Below are positions 8,271 through 15,666 of a stretch of 37,242 nucleotides of DNA, piece after piece (positions within the stretch are counted from its first letter, which is position 1; the number at the start of each line of letters is the position of its first letter). Origin of the DNA: CAYXXZ01 sp964469165 (GTDB lineage: Bacteria; Pseudomonadota; Gammaproteobacteria; Pseudomonadales; Porticoccaceae); assembly GCA_964469165.1 (NCBI GenBank), contig CAYXXZ010000021.1, positions 1 through 37,242 on the forward strand, written 5' to 3'. The notes under the pieces were generated by a model. It was given only the letters and a program-made list of their open reading frames with translations. It searched no databases and was not told the DNA's origin. The translations under genes were made by a program, and so were the position numbers.

Positions 8271-9224
8271 CTATTGTTTCGGCAATAATTCCAAAGGATC
8301 CACGGGTTTGCCATTTTCACGGATTTCGAAATAAAGGCGGCTATTCGCGTTCGTACCAACTTCGGCGATTTTTTGTCCCTGACTGACACTCTGACTCTCA
8401 TCGACCAGCAGAGTCTTGTTATGGGCGTAAGCACTCAGGTGCTTATCGCTGTGTTTTATGATCAACAGGTTGCCGTAACCGCGCAGCCCGTTGCCAGCAT
8501 ACACCACGACTCCGGGTGCAGCAGCGTGGACGGCCGCACCGGGTTCGGGATAGATGTTGATGCCCTTTTGAACCTTCGCGGCATCGTATTCTTTCTCGAC
8601 CCTTCCCCGCAAGGGCCACAGCCACTCACTTGCCGGCGCAAGAGGCGGCGACACCGTCGGCTCCGTGGTGGCGCGCGGCGGCGGTTCCTCGAGCTGGGGA
8701 GAGAATATCGCCATGGCCGTGGCTTCTTCATCATCGGTCCACACCGGCTCTGTGTGAGGCTCGGCTGGAGCTTGCGACACCCCCTCGGTGACTGTCAGCC
8801 CGCTGCCGGTCTCAAGCGCCGGGGAGCCCTCCACGGCGAAGGTGGTGACGCCTCCGCCCGCGGTCTGCGGAGCGGCTTGCGCCGGAGCACTGGCGACCTG
8901 GCGCGTCGACGAGGTAGATGGTCGTTCGACATCCAGCGACAAGCGCTGTCCCGGTCTCAGCTCATAGGGCGGCTGCAGGCCATTGGCGTCGGCAAGGCTC
9001 TGAAAATCCAGCTCATAGCGCCAGGCGATGACGTACAGGGTTTCTCCGGAAGACACCAGATGGGTGAGAATCTTGCGGGTCGGCGGCTGCGGCCGCTCGT
9101 GCACCGGCGCCGGAGCGGCCTGAGCGATGGCGGCAACCGCGACCAAGGCTGCGCCGAACCACATAGAGACCCCGCGCTTTCCGCGCATACCGAACCGCAC
9201 TGAACCCCTGACAGATGACGCCAT
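8271..9224 (-). CDS. nlpD: NlpD-like LysM/M23 murein hydrolase activator
   Basis: About 317 aa from ATG 9224, one base after the pcm stop; ATG 9188 would give a tidier signal peptide and is a fair alternative. Order: basic N-terminus, hydrophobic stretch (MWFGAALVAVAAIAQA), LysM domain (LVSSGETLYVIAWRYEL to LRPGQRLSL), Pro/Ala/Thr linker, and a C-terminal M23 domain (GNGLRGYGNLLIIKHSD, then AYAHNKTLLV). Metal ligands are lost: the first motif reads QKGINIY instead of HxGxD, and the last reads SRLYFEIR where active enzymes have HxH. That fits NlpD/EnvC proteins, which activate AmiC-type amidases at the septum and do not cut themselves. No lipobox cysteine follows the signal, unlike E. coli NlpD. 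The pcm-nlpD-rpoS neighbourhood supports the name. Confidence 0.9.
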   Translation of the reverse strand: MASSVRGSVRFGMRGKRGVSMWFGAALVAVAAIAQAAPAPVHERPQPPTRKILTHLVSSGETLYVIAWRYELDFQSLADANGLQPPYELRPGQRLSLDVERPSTSSTRQVASAPAQAAPQTAGGGVTTFAVEGSPALETGSGLTVTEGVSQAPAEPHTEPVWTDDEEATAMAIFSPQLEEPPPRATTEPTVSPPLAPASEWLWPLRGRVEKEYDAAKVQKGINIYPEPGAAVHAAAPGVVVYAGNGLRGYGNLLIIKHSDKHLSAYAHNKTLLVDESQSVSQGQKIAEVGTNANSRLYFEIRENGKPVDPLELLPKQ

Positions 9225-9225
9225 G

Positions 9226-9897
9226 CTACCGCTGTATGCCGCCGAGCAGCGGCACAAACCTCACTTTGGTGATCACTTCTTCTTCAAAGTTGCTGGTGTC
9301 GCCCATGCGCTGGATGGTGCGCAATTCCTGATCGGATTCATTTCCGACAGGAATCACCAGAATGCCGTCGGGCGCCAGTTGGTGGAGCAACTCTTCCGGC
9401 ACTTTCTGGGGTGCTGCGGTACTGAGAATGGCGTCGTAGGGCGCGTACTGGCCCCAGCCTTCACCGCCATCCGAATGACCGCTGATGATGTTGCGCAAAC
9501 CCAGCGCCCGAAAGCGCTCACGCGCCTTGACAAGCAGGGGTTTGATTCTTTCCACCGTATAGACCTTGTCCACGAGATTGGCGAGGATCGCCGCCTGGTA
9601 TCCCGAACCGGTGCCGATCTCCAGCACCTTGTGGCGCGGCCCGTAGGCCAGCAGCAGCTGGGTCATCAGCGCAACGGTATAGGGTTGGGAGATGGTCTGG
9701 GAATAACCGATGGGTAGCGCTGTGTTTTCGTAGGCCCGGTGAGCCAGGGCTTCATCGAGGAAAATATGGCGGGGCACCTTGCGCATGGCATCGAGCACCC
9801 GCTCATTGTGGATGCCTTGCTCGCGCAAGCTTTGCAGCAAACGCTCGTGCGTGCGCTGCGATGTCATCCCGATACCGCTGAAATCAACGGAACTCAC
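9226..9897 (-). CDS. pcm: Protein-L-isoaspartate O-methyltransferase
   Basis: 223 aa. It methylates L-isoaspartyl residues with S-adenosylmethionine so that age-damaged proteins can be repaired. The SAM-binding motif VLEIGTGSGYQ sits at residues 91-101, preceded by the family signature ALPIGYSQTISQPYTVA and followed by VYTVERI and a C-terminal VRFVPLLGG as in E. coli Pcm. ATG 9867 (residue 11, MTSQRTHERL) would match the E. coli N-terminus better and is an alternative start. The gene is one base from nlpD, implying translational coupling, and is preceded by a good sigma-70-like promoter. Confidence 0.96.
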   Translation of the reverse strand: MSSVDFSGIGMTSQRTHERLLQSLREQGIHNERVLDAMRKVPRHIFLDEALAHRAYENTALPIGYSQTISQPYTVALMTQLLLAYGPRHKVLEIGTGSGYQAAILANLVDKVYTVERIKPLLVKARERFRALGLRNIISGHSDGGEGWGQYAPYDAILSTAAPQKVPEELLHQLAPDGILVIPVGNESDQELRTIQRMGDTSNFEEEVITKVRFVPLLGGIQR

Positions 9898-9963
9898 CCG
9901 CTCTCCTCAACCATCTGTTCTGTATTTTGTGCATGGGCCCGGGGCCTTACGTCAATGCGAGCT

Positions 9964-9991
9964 ACTATACCATATGCTTCGCGATCGTTAA
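9964..9991 (-). promoter_or_regulatory. Predicted sigma-70 promoter for pcm-nlpD(-rpoS)
   Basis: On the minus strand TTAACG (9991-9986), a 16-base spacer and TATAGT (9969-9964) resemble -35 and -10 boxes. They sit about 65 bases before the pcm start and overlap the truD stop codon, so pcm need not depend on truD transcription. Confidence 0.55.
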
Positions 9992-10995
9992 CCCGGCACG
10001 GACGATGGTGCGTCGTCGCCCCCAGCGGCCGGTTCCCGTGGCACATCCAGTAAAGCCAGCTCCCGCAAAACCGAGGTCGCGTAACACCCGGGCGCCAGCT
10101 CGAACCACAGGGCAAGATCATTCTCCTGCCAGCGCCAGCGAAAATCCTCGGGACGCAATACCAGCGCCCGGCGCTCCTGGCGCAAACCACTGTGTTCCAG
10201 CGCCAGGCACCAGGGCTGCCAGGGCGCGAGAACCCGCAGCTCCTCCTGTGCCACCTCCGGCGTCGTCGAGGGCCGGCCCCGACCCCACAGCGGCCCATCG
10301 ACGACCGTCGCGTTGCGCCAGGTACCCTCGCGCACTCTCTCGGCCAGCACCAGATTGAAAAGCCATGAGCGGGCGGCTGACAAATAGAGCCCGCCGCGCC
10401 GACCGCGAAAGCGCGGCCGCGGATGAGAGACGATCCTGTCGACTTCACGCAGGTTGTTGCCGTCGATACCGAAGCGCTGCTCCCCGACATAATTGGGTAC
10501 GCCATCGCGGGCCACGGCCGCCAGCCGTGCGTCCAGCTCGTCCCGCGCGCCGCTCAGGTCCCGCAACACAATGGCGAAGCGGTTGCGGTGGTGCATTCCG
10601 GGGCGCAGTTTTTTGCCGTGGCGAGCAGCGGCGAGGATCTCGGCGCCCTCAAGCTCCGGCAGCGCGGGCATGGTCTTTCCCGGCAGATGGACACTGAACC
10701 ACTGACAGGTGACGGCGCGCCGGTCCTTGAGACCACAGTAGCCTACGGCAGCATCAGACACGGCAAAATGTTCCGCCAGCAGGGCCGCGATCCAGCGCGT
10801 GTTCTGGTCGCGCTTGCGGATTTGCAGCAACAGATGCTCGCCCTCGCCATCCGCGGCAAAGCCCAGATCCTCGTCGACGACGAAATCTTCGGGTTCAACC
10901 CTGAAGCCGGCATGATTGACGGGAGCGCCCAGACAGCGGGGAAAATCGAGATCAAAAATAGCGGCTGGGGGCACGCTCGGGGAGGGCAAAATCAT
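9988..10995 (-). CDS. truD: tRNA pseudouridine(13) synthase TruD
   Basis: 335 aa from ATG 10995; a GTG at 11007 would add four residues. TruD converts U13 of tRNA-Glu to pseudouridine. The catalytic Asp lies in the signature YCGLKDRRAVT (D91), followed by QWFSVHLPGK, GVPNYVGEQRFG, and the insertion-domain motifs LSAARSWLFNLVLAERV and GPLWGRG, ending in a family-like ELAPGCYATSVLREL. Length and motif order match the family. In Pseudomonas-type genomes surE commonly lies between truD and pcm; here they are directly adjacent. Confidence 0.95.
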   Translation of the reverse strand: MILPSPSVPPAAIFDLDFPRCLGAPVNHAGFRVEPEDFVVDEDLGFAADGEGEHLLLQIRKRDQNTRWIAALLAEHFAVSDAAVGYCGLKDRRAVTCQWFSVHLPGKTMPALPELEGAEILAAARHGKKLRPGMHHRNRFAIVLRDLSGARDELDARLAAVARDGVPNYVGEQRFGIDGNNLREVDRIVSHPRPRFRGRRGGLYLSAARSWLFNLVLAERVREGTWRNATVVDGPLWGRGRPSTTPEVAQEELRVLAPWQPWCLALEHSGLRQERRALVLRPEDFRWRWQENDLALWFELAPGCYATSVLRELALLDVPREPAAGGDDAPSSVPG

Positions 10996-11067
10996 GGTCG
11001 CATCCACTGGTATTTACACTGAATCGAGGCTTGCACGGCCTTTTTGAGAACGGATCACAAGAGTTTC

Positions 11068-11096
11068 TTTCAATGTGCGCCGCGAGACATTATCAT
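11068..11096 (+). promoter_or_regulatory. Possible promoter of the envelope trio
   Basis: TTTCAA (11068-11073), a 17-base spacer and TATCAT (11091-11096) lie about 87 bases before the lipoprotein start. The -10 box is good and the -35 box weak. No other gene on this strand lies immediately upstream, so a promoter is expected in this gap. Confidence 0.35.
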
Positions 11097-11182
11097 TATC
11101 CGCGCAAAACCGCCCTAAATCATTGTCATCGGATGATTTTGCGCAACGTCAACGTCACACGCTACCAGTCAAGAAAAAGGCC

Positions 11183-11887
11183 ATGAGACCAGGGGAATCC
11201 AAACCACCGAGCCGCTTGCACGCATTGATCTGCCTCATGGCAGCATCGCTGTTGCTGGCAGCCTGCGAAAGCACTCCCCAACAAAGCGAAGCGCCCGCTA
11301 CGCCAGCCGTCGAGCAGGCTTCGGAGCTCCCGCCGCAGACAGCGCCAGAGGTGGTGCTGCCAGAGGAGCCGCCCGCGCCGGTGTGTCCCGAACCCGAGCC
11401 CGTGCCGGTCCCGACCTGTCCGCCGCCGCCGAAGCCAAAGCCCTGCCCCGTGTGCCCTGCGGCGAAAGTGGACGGCAAAATGCTGGTCGGGCAACTGGAG
11501 CATATTCGCCTCGATCCCCCCGGTGTCACCTATACCGCGCGTATCGATTCCGGTGCCGAGGGTTCGTCCATACACGCCACCAACATCGTCACCTTCGAAC
11601 GCGACGGCAAACGCTGGGTGAAGTTCGAGCTCGACATGGGCAAGAAGGAAGAACCGGTCACCATGGAGCGGGAAGTCGTTCGCCGCGTCATGGTGCGCCA
11701 GGTGACCCAGGACGAAGCCGAACGGCGCGTCAAGGTCATGATGCGCATGACGCTCGGTTCATTCAGCGACATGATCGAGTTTTCCCTGAATGATCGTTCG
11801 GCAATGGAATACCCCGTTCTCATCGGTCGGGATTTCCTGCGCAACAACGCCGTGGTGGACGTCAGCCAGGAATTCATCGCCAAATAG
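11183..11887 (+). CDS. Retropepsin-like (putative zinc/aspartic protease family) lipoprotein
   Basis: 234 aa. The start at 11183 is chosen because a lipoprotein signal follows (LICLMAASLLLAAC, lipobox Cys28). Residues 29-95 form a Pro/Glu-rich linker with four cysteines (C68, C79, C88, C91) in Pro-Cys contexts. The C-terminal domain is the family often labelled ATP-dependent zinc protease (PF05618) but with a retropepsin-like fold signature: YTARIDSGAEGSSIHA with the putative catalytic Asp at D122, and the closing YPVLIGRDFLRNN. Proteolytic activity in this copy is inferred, not shown. It is the first gene of a three-gene cluster with the 7TM/transglutaminase-like and ATP-grasp genes, a recurrent association in gammaproteobacteria. 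It probably acts in the periplasm, anchored to a membrane. Confidence 0.85.
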   Translation: MRPGESKPPSRLHALICLMAASLLLAACESTPQQSEAPATPAVEQASELPPQTAPEVVLPEEPPAPVCPEPEPVPVPTCPPPPKPKPCPVCPAAKVDGKMLVGQLEHIRLDPPGVTYTARIDSGAEGSSIHATNIVTFERDGKRWVKFELDMGKKEEPVTMEREVVRRVMVRQVTQDEAERRVKVMMRMTLGSFSDMIEFSLNDRSAMEYPVLIGRDFLRNNAVVDVSQEFIAK

Positions 11888-11957
11888 CTGACGGGCGCTC
11901 CGGATACATGGAAACTCTTCCGCAAACTCCCACCCAGGCACAGGCTGAAGGCTGAGT

Positions 11958-13478
11958 ATGTCACCCAAGGGGCAGGTTTATCTTTTTGCAATCCTCTTCG
12001 CCGTGGCGGGACTGTGTCTCACCGCCTACAAGGCGCATTTTCTGCATTTCCCTCTTCTGCCGGACGAGAAGCGCCAGGTGTGGAGCGTCGAGGCGAAACT
12101 CACGTTCAACGCCAGGGGCGGCCCGGTCAAGGTCGATCTCGCATTGCCCGAAGACCAGCAACAGTACCGCGTGCTGGATGAAGTGTTCGCCTCCGCGGGT
12201 TACGGTTTCAGCATTCAGGAGGAGACACTGCGCCGCGCACTCTGGACCCGCCAGGAAGCGCGCGGACCGCAAACCCTGTACTACAAACTGGAAGTGACCC
12301 AGCACCTCGATGAGCAGGCCAACCCGGTCGAGCCCCCCGAGGCCCCCACCCCGCCAGTGTGGACGCCTGTGGAGCGGGTCGCCGCGCTCAGCCTGATCGA
12401 AAGCGCGCGGCGCCTGTCCGCCGACGACCTCAGCTTCGCGCAGCAACTTCTGCAGATGCTGACCGATCAGCACATGGCGCAGGACGCCCAGCTCCTGTTT
12501 GCCGCCAGCGAAGATCCAAGCCGCGCCCAGTTGGCGATCCAGTTGCTGGCGGAAGCCGGCATTCCAGCGCGCATGATCCGCGGCATCTACCTGGAAAACC
12601 GCCTTTACAACCAGCGCCCCGAGGAGCTCATCGAAGTCTACGGCGGCGAGCGCTGGGTCATCTTCAACCCCATCACCGCCACCGAAGGCATCCCCAAGAA
12701 CTTCTATATGTGGCAACGGGGCGGCCGCTCCATGCTCGATGTCATCGGCGGCTACAATTCACAGGTGCGCTTCTCGGTATTGAGCAACGACATTTCCGCC
12801 AAGGCCGTGGCGCTGCAGGAGCTGCAAAGCGAGAGTGTGGCGCTGATCGATTTCAATATCTACAGCCTGCCGATCGACAAGCAAACCATCTTCAAAATGC
12901 TGTTGCTGGTGCCCATCGGCGCCCTGGTGGTGGTGATCTTCCGGGTTCTCGTGGGCCTCAAGACGTCGGGCACCTTCATGCCGGTACTGATCGCCCTCGC
13001 CTTCATTCAAACTCAGCTGTTGCCCGGCATCGCCATCCTGGTGACGCTGGTGGGCGTCGGCCTGTGGATCCGCTCCTATCTGAGCAAACTCGACCTGCTC
13101 ATGGTGGCGAGGCTCGCGGCAGTGGTGATCACCGTGGTGATCCTCATGGCCGGCTTCAGTATTCTCAGTTACAAGCTGGGCCTCGACCAGGTGATGACCA
13201 TCACGTTCTTCCCGATGATCATCATCGCCTGGACCATCGAGCGCATGTCCATCGTGTGGGAAGAGGATGGCCCCAAGGAAGTGTTGCGCCAGGGCACCGG
13301 CAGCCTGGTCGTGGCGGTGATTGCCTATCTGGTGATGACCAATCGCTACGTCGAGCACCTGACCTACAATTTCCCCGAGATCCTTCTCATCGAGCTGGGT
13401 ATCATCATGGTGCTGGGCCAGTACACCGGTTATCGCCTCACCGAACTCAAACGCTTCCGCTTCCTGATCGATAAGTGA
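11958..13478 (+). CDS. Inactive transglutaminase fused to 7 transmembrane helices
   Basis: 506 aa. One N-terminal transmembrane segment (about residues 8-24) leads to a large, presumably periplasmic domain (about 30-310) whose end, ELIEVYGGERWVIFNPITA, resembles the last strands of a transglutaminase-like domain. I do not see a Cys-His-Asp triad, as expected for this inactive family. From residue 314 a run of hydrophobic segments (MLLLVPIGALVVVIF onward) fits the 7TM module. The stop codon overlaps the next start as TGATG, so the ATP-grasp gene is translationally coupled. The family is conserved with the flanking lipoprotein and ligase; its biochemical role is not established. A membrane scaffold for a cytoplasmic ligase and a periplasmic protease is inference. 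Confidence 0.9.
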   Translation: MSPKGQVYLFAILFAVAGLCLTAYKAHFLHFPLLPDEKRQVWSVEAKLTFNARGGPVKVDLALPEDQQQYRVLDEVFASAGYGFSIQEETLRRALWTRQEARGPQTLYYKLEVTQHLDEQANPVEPPEAPTPPVWTPVERVAALSLIESARRLSADDLSFAQQLLQMLTDQHMAQDAQLLFAASEDPSRAQLAIQLLAEAGIPARMIRGIYLENRLYNQRPEELIEVYGGERWVIFNPITATEGIPKNFYMWQRGGRSMLDVIGGYNSQVRFSVLSNDISAKAVALQELQSESVALIDFNIYSLPIDKQTIFKMLLLVPIGALVVVIFRVLVGLKTSGTFMPVLIALAFIQTQLLPGIAILVTLVGVGLWIRSYLSKLDLLMVARLAAVVITVVILMAGFSILSYKLGLDQVMTITFFPMIIIAWTIERMSIVWEEDGPKEVLRQGTGSLVVAVIAYLVMTNRYVEHLTYNFPEILLIELGIIMVLGQYTGYRLTELKRFRFLIDK

Positions 13479-14425
13479 TGTTCGATACCATCGCCAAAAT
13501 GCGCAAGATGGGCGTTCTCGGAATGAACGCCAGAAACGTCGCCTATATTGCGCGCTACAACCCGCGCCATCTCTTTCCATTGGTGGATGACAAACTCAAG
13601 ACCAAGGAAGCGGCGCGCAAGTACGGGATCCGCGTACCCGAACTGTACGGCGTCATCCGCTACACGGGCGATCTCAAAAATCTCGGTGCCCTGCTCTCGC
13701 CTCTCGACGGCTTTGCCATCAAGCCCCTGCGCGGCAGCGGTGGCAAGGGCATCATCATCATATCCGGACGCGAGGGCGAAAATTTTCTCAAGCCCAGCGG
13801 CAAGGTCGTCACCTTGCCCGAAATCCGCCGCGACATTTCCAACATCCTCAGCGGTGTCTACAGTCTCGGCGGCAGGCCCGACACCGCAGTGGTCGAATCA
13901 CTGGTGCGCGGGCTGCCCTATCTGCTCAACTACAGCTTCGAGGGCCTGCCCGACATCCGCGTCATCGTCTTCAAGGGCTATCCGATCCTCGCCATGATGC
14001 GCTGTCCCACACGCCGTTCCGACGGCAAGGCCAACCTGCACCAGGGCGCGGTCGGCGTCGGTATCGACATCTGCGATGGCCACGCCATCCGCGCGGTGCG
14101 GAAAGACTATCTGGTGGACAAGCACCCGGACACCGGCGTGGATTTTTCCGACCTGCAAATCCCCGACTGGGATGAGATTCTCCTGCTCTCCGCCAAGTGC
14201 TACGACATGACGGGGCTCGGCTACATCGGCTGTGATTTTGTCGTGGACGAAAACCGCGGCCCCATGATTCTCGAGCTCAACGCGCGCCCGGGACTCGCCG
14301 TGCAGATTGCCAACGGCATCGGTTTGAAAACCCGCCTGGAACTGGTGGAAGGTCTCGGCAACCTGGAATTGCACCCGGAAGAGCGCGTCGCCTTGATCAA
14401 GGAAAAACTTCGCTGCCGCGATTGA
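13478..14425 (+). CDS. RimK-type ATP-grasp, alpha-L-glutamate ligase-like protein
   Basis: 315 aa from ATG 13478 (a GTG at 13475 adds one residue). The ATP-grasp elements are IKPLRGSGGKGIIII (glycine-rich loop, residues 86-91) and the Mg-binding MILELNARPG (E266, N268, R270). The protein starts MFDTIAKMRKMGVLGMNARN, typical of alpha-L-glutamate ligase-like proteins found with 7TM-transglutaminase partners. ATP-grasp ligases of this group join a carboxylate, through an acyl phosphate, to an amine, often adding amino acids to proteins or small molecules; the substrate here is unknown. It is the last gene of the trio. Its stop codon lies within a 15-base tandem duplication. Confidence 0.9.
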   Translation: MFDTIAKMRKMGVLGMNARNVAYIARYNPRHLFPLVDDKLKTKEAARKYGIRVPELYGVIRYTGDLKNLGALLSPLDGFAIKPLRGSGGKGIIIISGREGENFLKPSGKVVTLPEIRRDISNILSGVYSLGGRPDTAVVESLVRGLPYLLNYSFEGLPDIRVIVFKGYPILAMMRCPTRRSDGKANLHQGAVGVGIDICDGHAIRAVRKDYLVDKHPDTGVDFSDLQIPDWDEILLLSAKCYDMTGLGYIGCDFVVDENRGPMILELNARPGLAVQIANGIGLKTRLELVEGLGNLELHPEERVALIKEKLRCRD

Positions 14426-14450
14426 GGGGTTGTTAATTGAGGGGTTGTTA
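14421..14450. repeat. 15-bp tandem duplication at the ATP-grasp stop codon
   Basis: ATTGAGGGGTTGTTA occurs twice in immediate succession (14421-14435 and 14436-14450). The TGA stop is in the first copy, so the duplication lies at the very end of the gene and leaves the protein unchanged. Confidence 0.9.
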
Positions 14451-14472
14451 CGGGCCGACCATGAGTATTTGG

Positions 14473-14519
14473 CAGCTTATAGCTCCGTACAAAGCTATAA
14501 GCCGTAAGCTGTAAGTTGA
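14473..14519. repeat. GTAAGC-type repeat arm before the 180-bp tandem array
   Basis: CAGCTTATAGCTCC then AAGCTATAAGCCGTAAGCTGTAAG form short inverted arms (AGCTTATAGCT against AGCTATAAGC). The same steps recur inside each 180-bp unit and on the far side of the array. Confidence 0.6.
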
Positions 14520-14539
14520 TCTCTTCAAAAGAAGCACCC

Positions 14540-14618
14540 TGTAGGAACCTGCCCGCAGGCGACAACAACCATCCCGAACAAATCCACAACCCCGGTCGCT
14601 TGCAGGCAAGCTCCTACA
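14540..14618. repeat. REPIN-like hairpin, copy 1 (diverged)
   Basis: Left arm beginning TGTAGGAACCTGCC and right arm ending GCAAGCTCCTACA, about 31 bases apart, form an imperfect inverted repeat. It differs from copies 2 and 3 by a few substitutions and one extra base. Confidence 0.75.
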
Positions 14619-14720
14619 TCCGTACCGGTATATCCCTCTGGGCTGTCCGCCAGCTTTATATAGCGGTTGGTCGAGCGGTAAGCCGTAAGCTGTACGCTGA
14701 TCTCTTCAAAAGAAGCACCC

Positions 14721-14798
14721 TGTAGGAGCCTGCCTGCAGGCGACACAACCATCCCGAACAAATCCGTAACCCCGGTCGCTTGCAGGCAAGCTCCTACA
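14721..14798. repeat. REPIN-like hairpin, copy 2
   Basis: A 24-base left arm starting TGTAGGAGCCTGCCTGCAGG pairs with a right arm ending GCAGGCAAGCTCCTACA; 22 of 24 positions are complementary. Each arm is also partly palindromic (CCTGCCTGCAGG). This is the layout of a REP doublet, and the arm resembles the Pseudomonas REP core GTAGGAGCGAGCTTGCTCGC. Confidence 0.85.
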
Positions 14799-14900
14799 TC
14801 CGTACCGGTATATCCCTCTGGGCTGTCCGCCAGCTTTATATAGCGGTTGGTCGAGCGGTAAGCCGTAAGCTGTACGCTGATCTCTTCAAAAGAAGCACCC

Positions 14901-14978
14901 TGTAGGAGCCTGCCTGCAGGCGACACAACCATCCCGAACAAATCCGTAACCCCGGTCGCTTGCAGGCAAGCTCCTACA
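14901..14978. repeat. REPIN-like hairpin, copy 3
   Basis: Identical to copy 2, exactly 180 bases further on, as part of the second perfect tandem unit. Confidence 0.85.
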
Positions 14979-15046
14979 TCCGTACCGGTATATCCCTCTG
15001 GGTTGTCCGCCAGCTTTGCGCAGTGGTAGCTCGGACTGTGTTGGTT

Positions 15047-15125
15047 GAGCTGTCAGTTTTAAGCAGGCGCACGGCAAGAGCGGCGTTCTGCCAGAGTTCA
15101 ACTTATAGCTTACAGCTTATAGCTC
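15047..15125. repeat. GTAAGC-type repeat abutting the flavin reductase stop
   Basis: GAGCTGTCAGTTTTAAGCAG at the left and AACTTATAGCTTACAGCTTA then TAGCTC at the right frame a core ending GTTCTGCCAGAGTTCAAC. A close relative of the core plus right arm (GTCTGCCAGAGGTCAAC, then TAGAGCTTACAGC) lies at 21750-21775. The right edge reaches the flavin reductase stop codon. Confidence 0.65.
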
Positions 15126-15609
15126 AACGACAGTCGTTCACCAAACGACAGTAACTGCCGCGATGAAAGACCAGCGGTGGCAGTGCCGTGTTCTCGATAT
15201 GAAAGACCTCGCCAACGATGATGACATGGTCGCCGCCTTCGTAGCGGAACGCGGTTTTGCAGTCGAAGCGTGCGGCACAGCCCTGCAACAACGCGATACC
15301 TGTGTCGCCGCGCTCCAGCGCCAGGCCGGCAAACTTGTCGTTGCTTTTGGTGGCAAAGTGGTTGGAAAGCGCCTGCTGGTCTTCCGCGAGCACATGAATC
15401 ACGAAATGCTCGGCAGCGACAAAGCTGTCGAAGCTCTGTGCATCCCGCCCCAGACTCCACAGCACCAGCGGTGGCTCCAGCGACACGGCGCTGAAACTGT
15501 TGACCGTGATGCCCACGTCGTCGCCGCGTTCACTGCGCGCAGTGATCACAGTGACGCCGGTGGCAAAAGCGCCGAGCGTGTCGCGGAACGACCTTGAATC
15601 AAACGTCAT
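15124..15609 (-). CDS. Flavin reductase family protein
   Basis: 161 aa, a single flavin reductase-like (FMN-binding split barrel) domain: MTFDSRSFRDTLGAFATGVTVITA at the N-terminus, then VGITVNSFSAVSLEPPLVLW, the FVIHVLAEDQ strand, and a closing GDHVIIVGEVFHIE. Such proteins reduce free FMN or FAD with NAD(P)H and usually supply a two-component monooxygenase; no oxygenase partner is visible nearby, so the pathway is open. The start has AAGGA ten bases upstream. It lies 57 bases downstream of yebC on the same strand, where ruvC is common in related genomes. The stop codon directly abuts a GTAAGC-type repeat. Confidence 0.88.
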   Translation of the reverse strand: MTFDSRSFRDTLGAFATGVTVITARSERGDDVGITVNSFSAVSLEPPLVLWSLGRDAQSFDSFVAAEHFVIHVLAEDQQALSNHFATKSNDKFAGLALERGDTGIALLQGCAARFDCKTAFRYEGGDHVIIVGEVFHIENTALPPLVFHRGSYCRLVNDCR

Positions 15610-15666
15610 CTTTGGTTTCCTTCGAGGAAAGGGTCGGCGAATGAGTGGGTGGCGCCCCGGCGCCCC

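Larger units (their letters stand above)
14520..15016. repeat. 180-bp tandem repeat array
   Basis: Two 180-base units, 14641-14820 and 14821-15000, are identical base for base. A diverged partial copy (14520-14640) precedes them, with a few substitutions and a one-base indel, and the first 16 bases of a further unit (one mismatch) follow to 15016. Because the period is divisible by three, long open frames run through the array with a repeating 60-residue translation; these are not taken as genes. The array lies between the convergent ATP-grasp and flavin reductase genes. Confidence 0.97.

Noticed and set aside
14525..14941. Minus-strand open frame with a repeating 60-residue translation
   Set aside because: It exists because the 180-bp tandem unit is divisible by three and lacks stops in that frame; there is no ribosome site, and the sequence is explained by REP-like hairpins.
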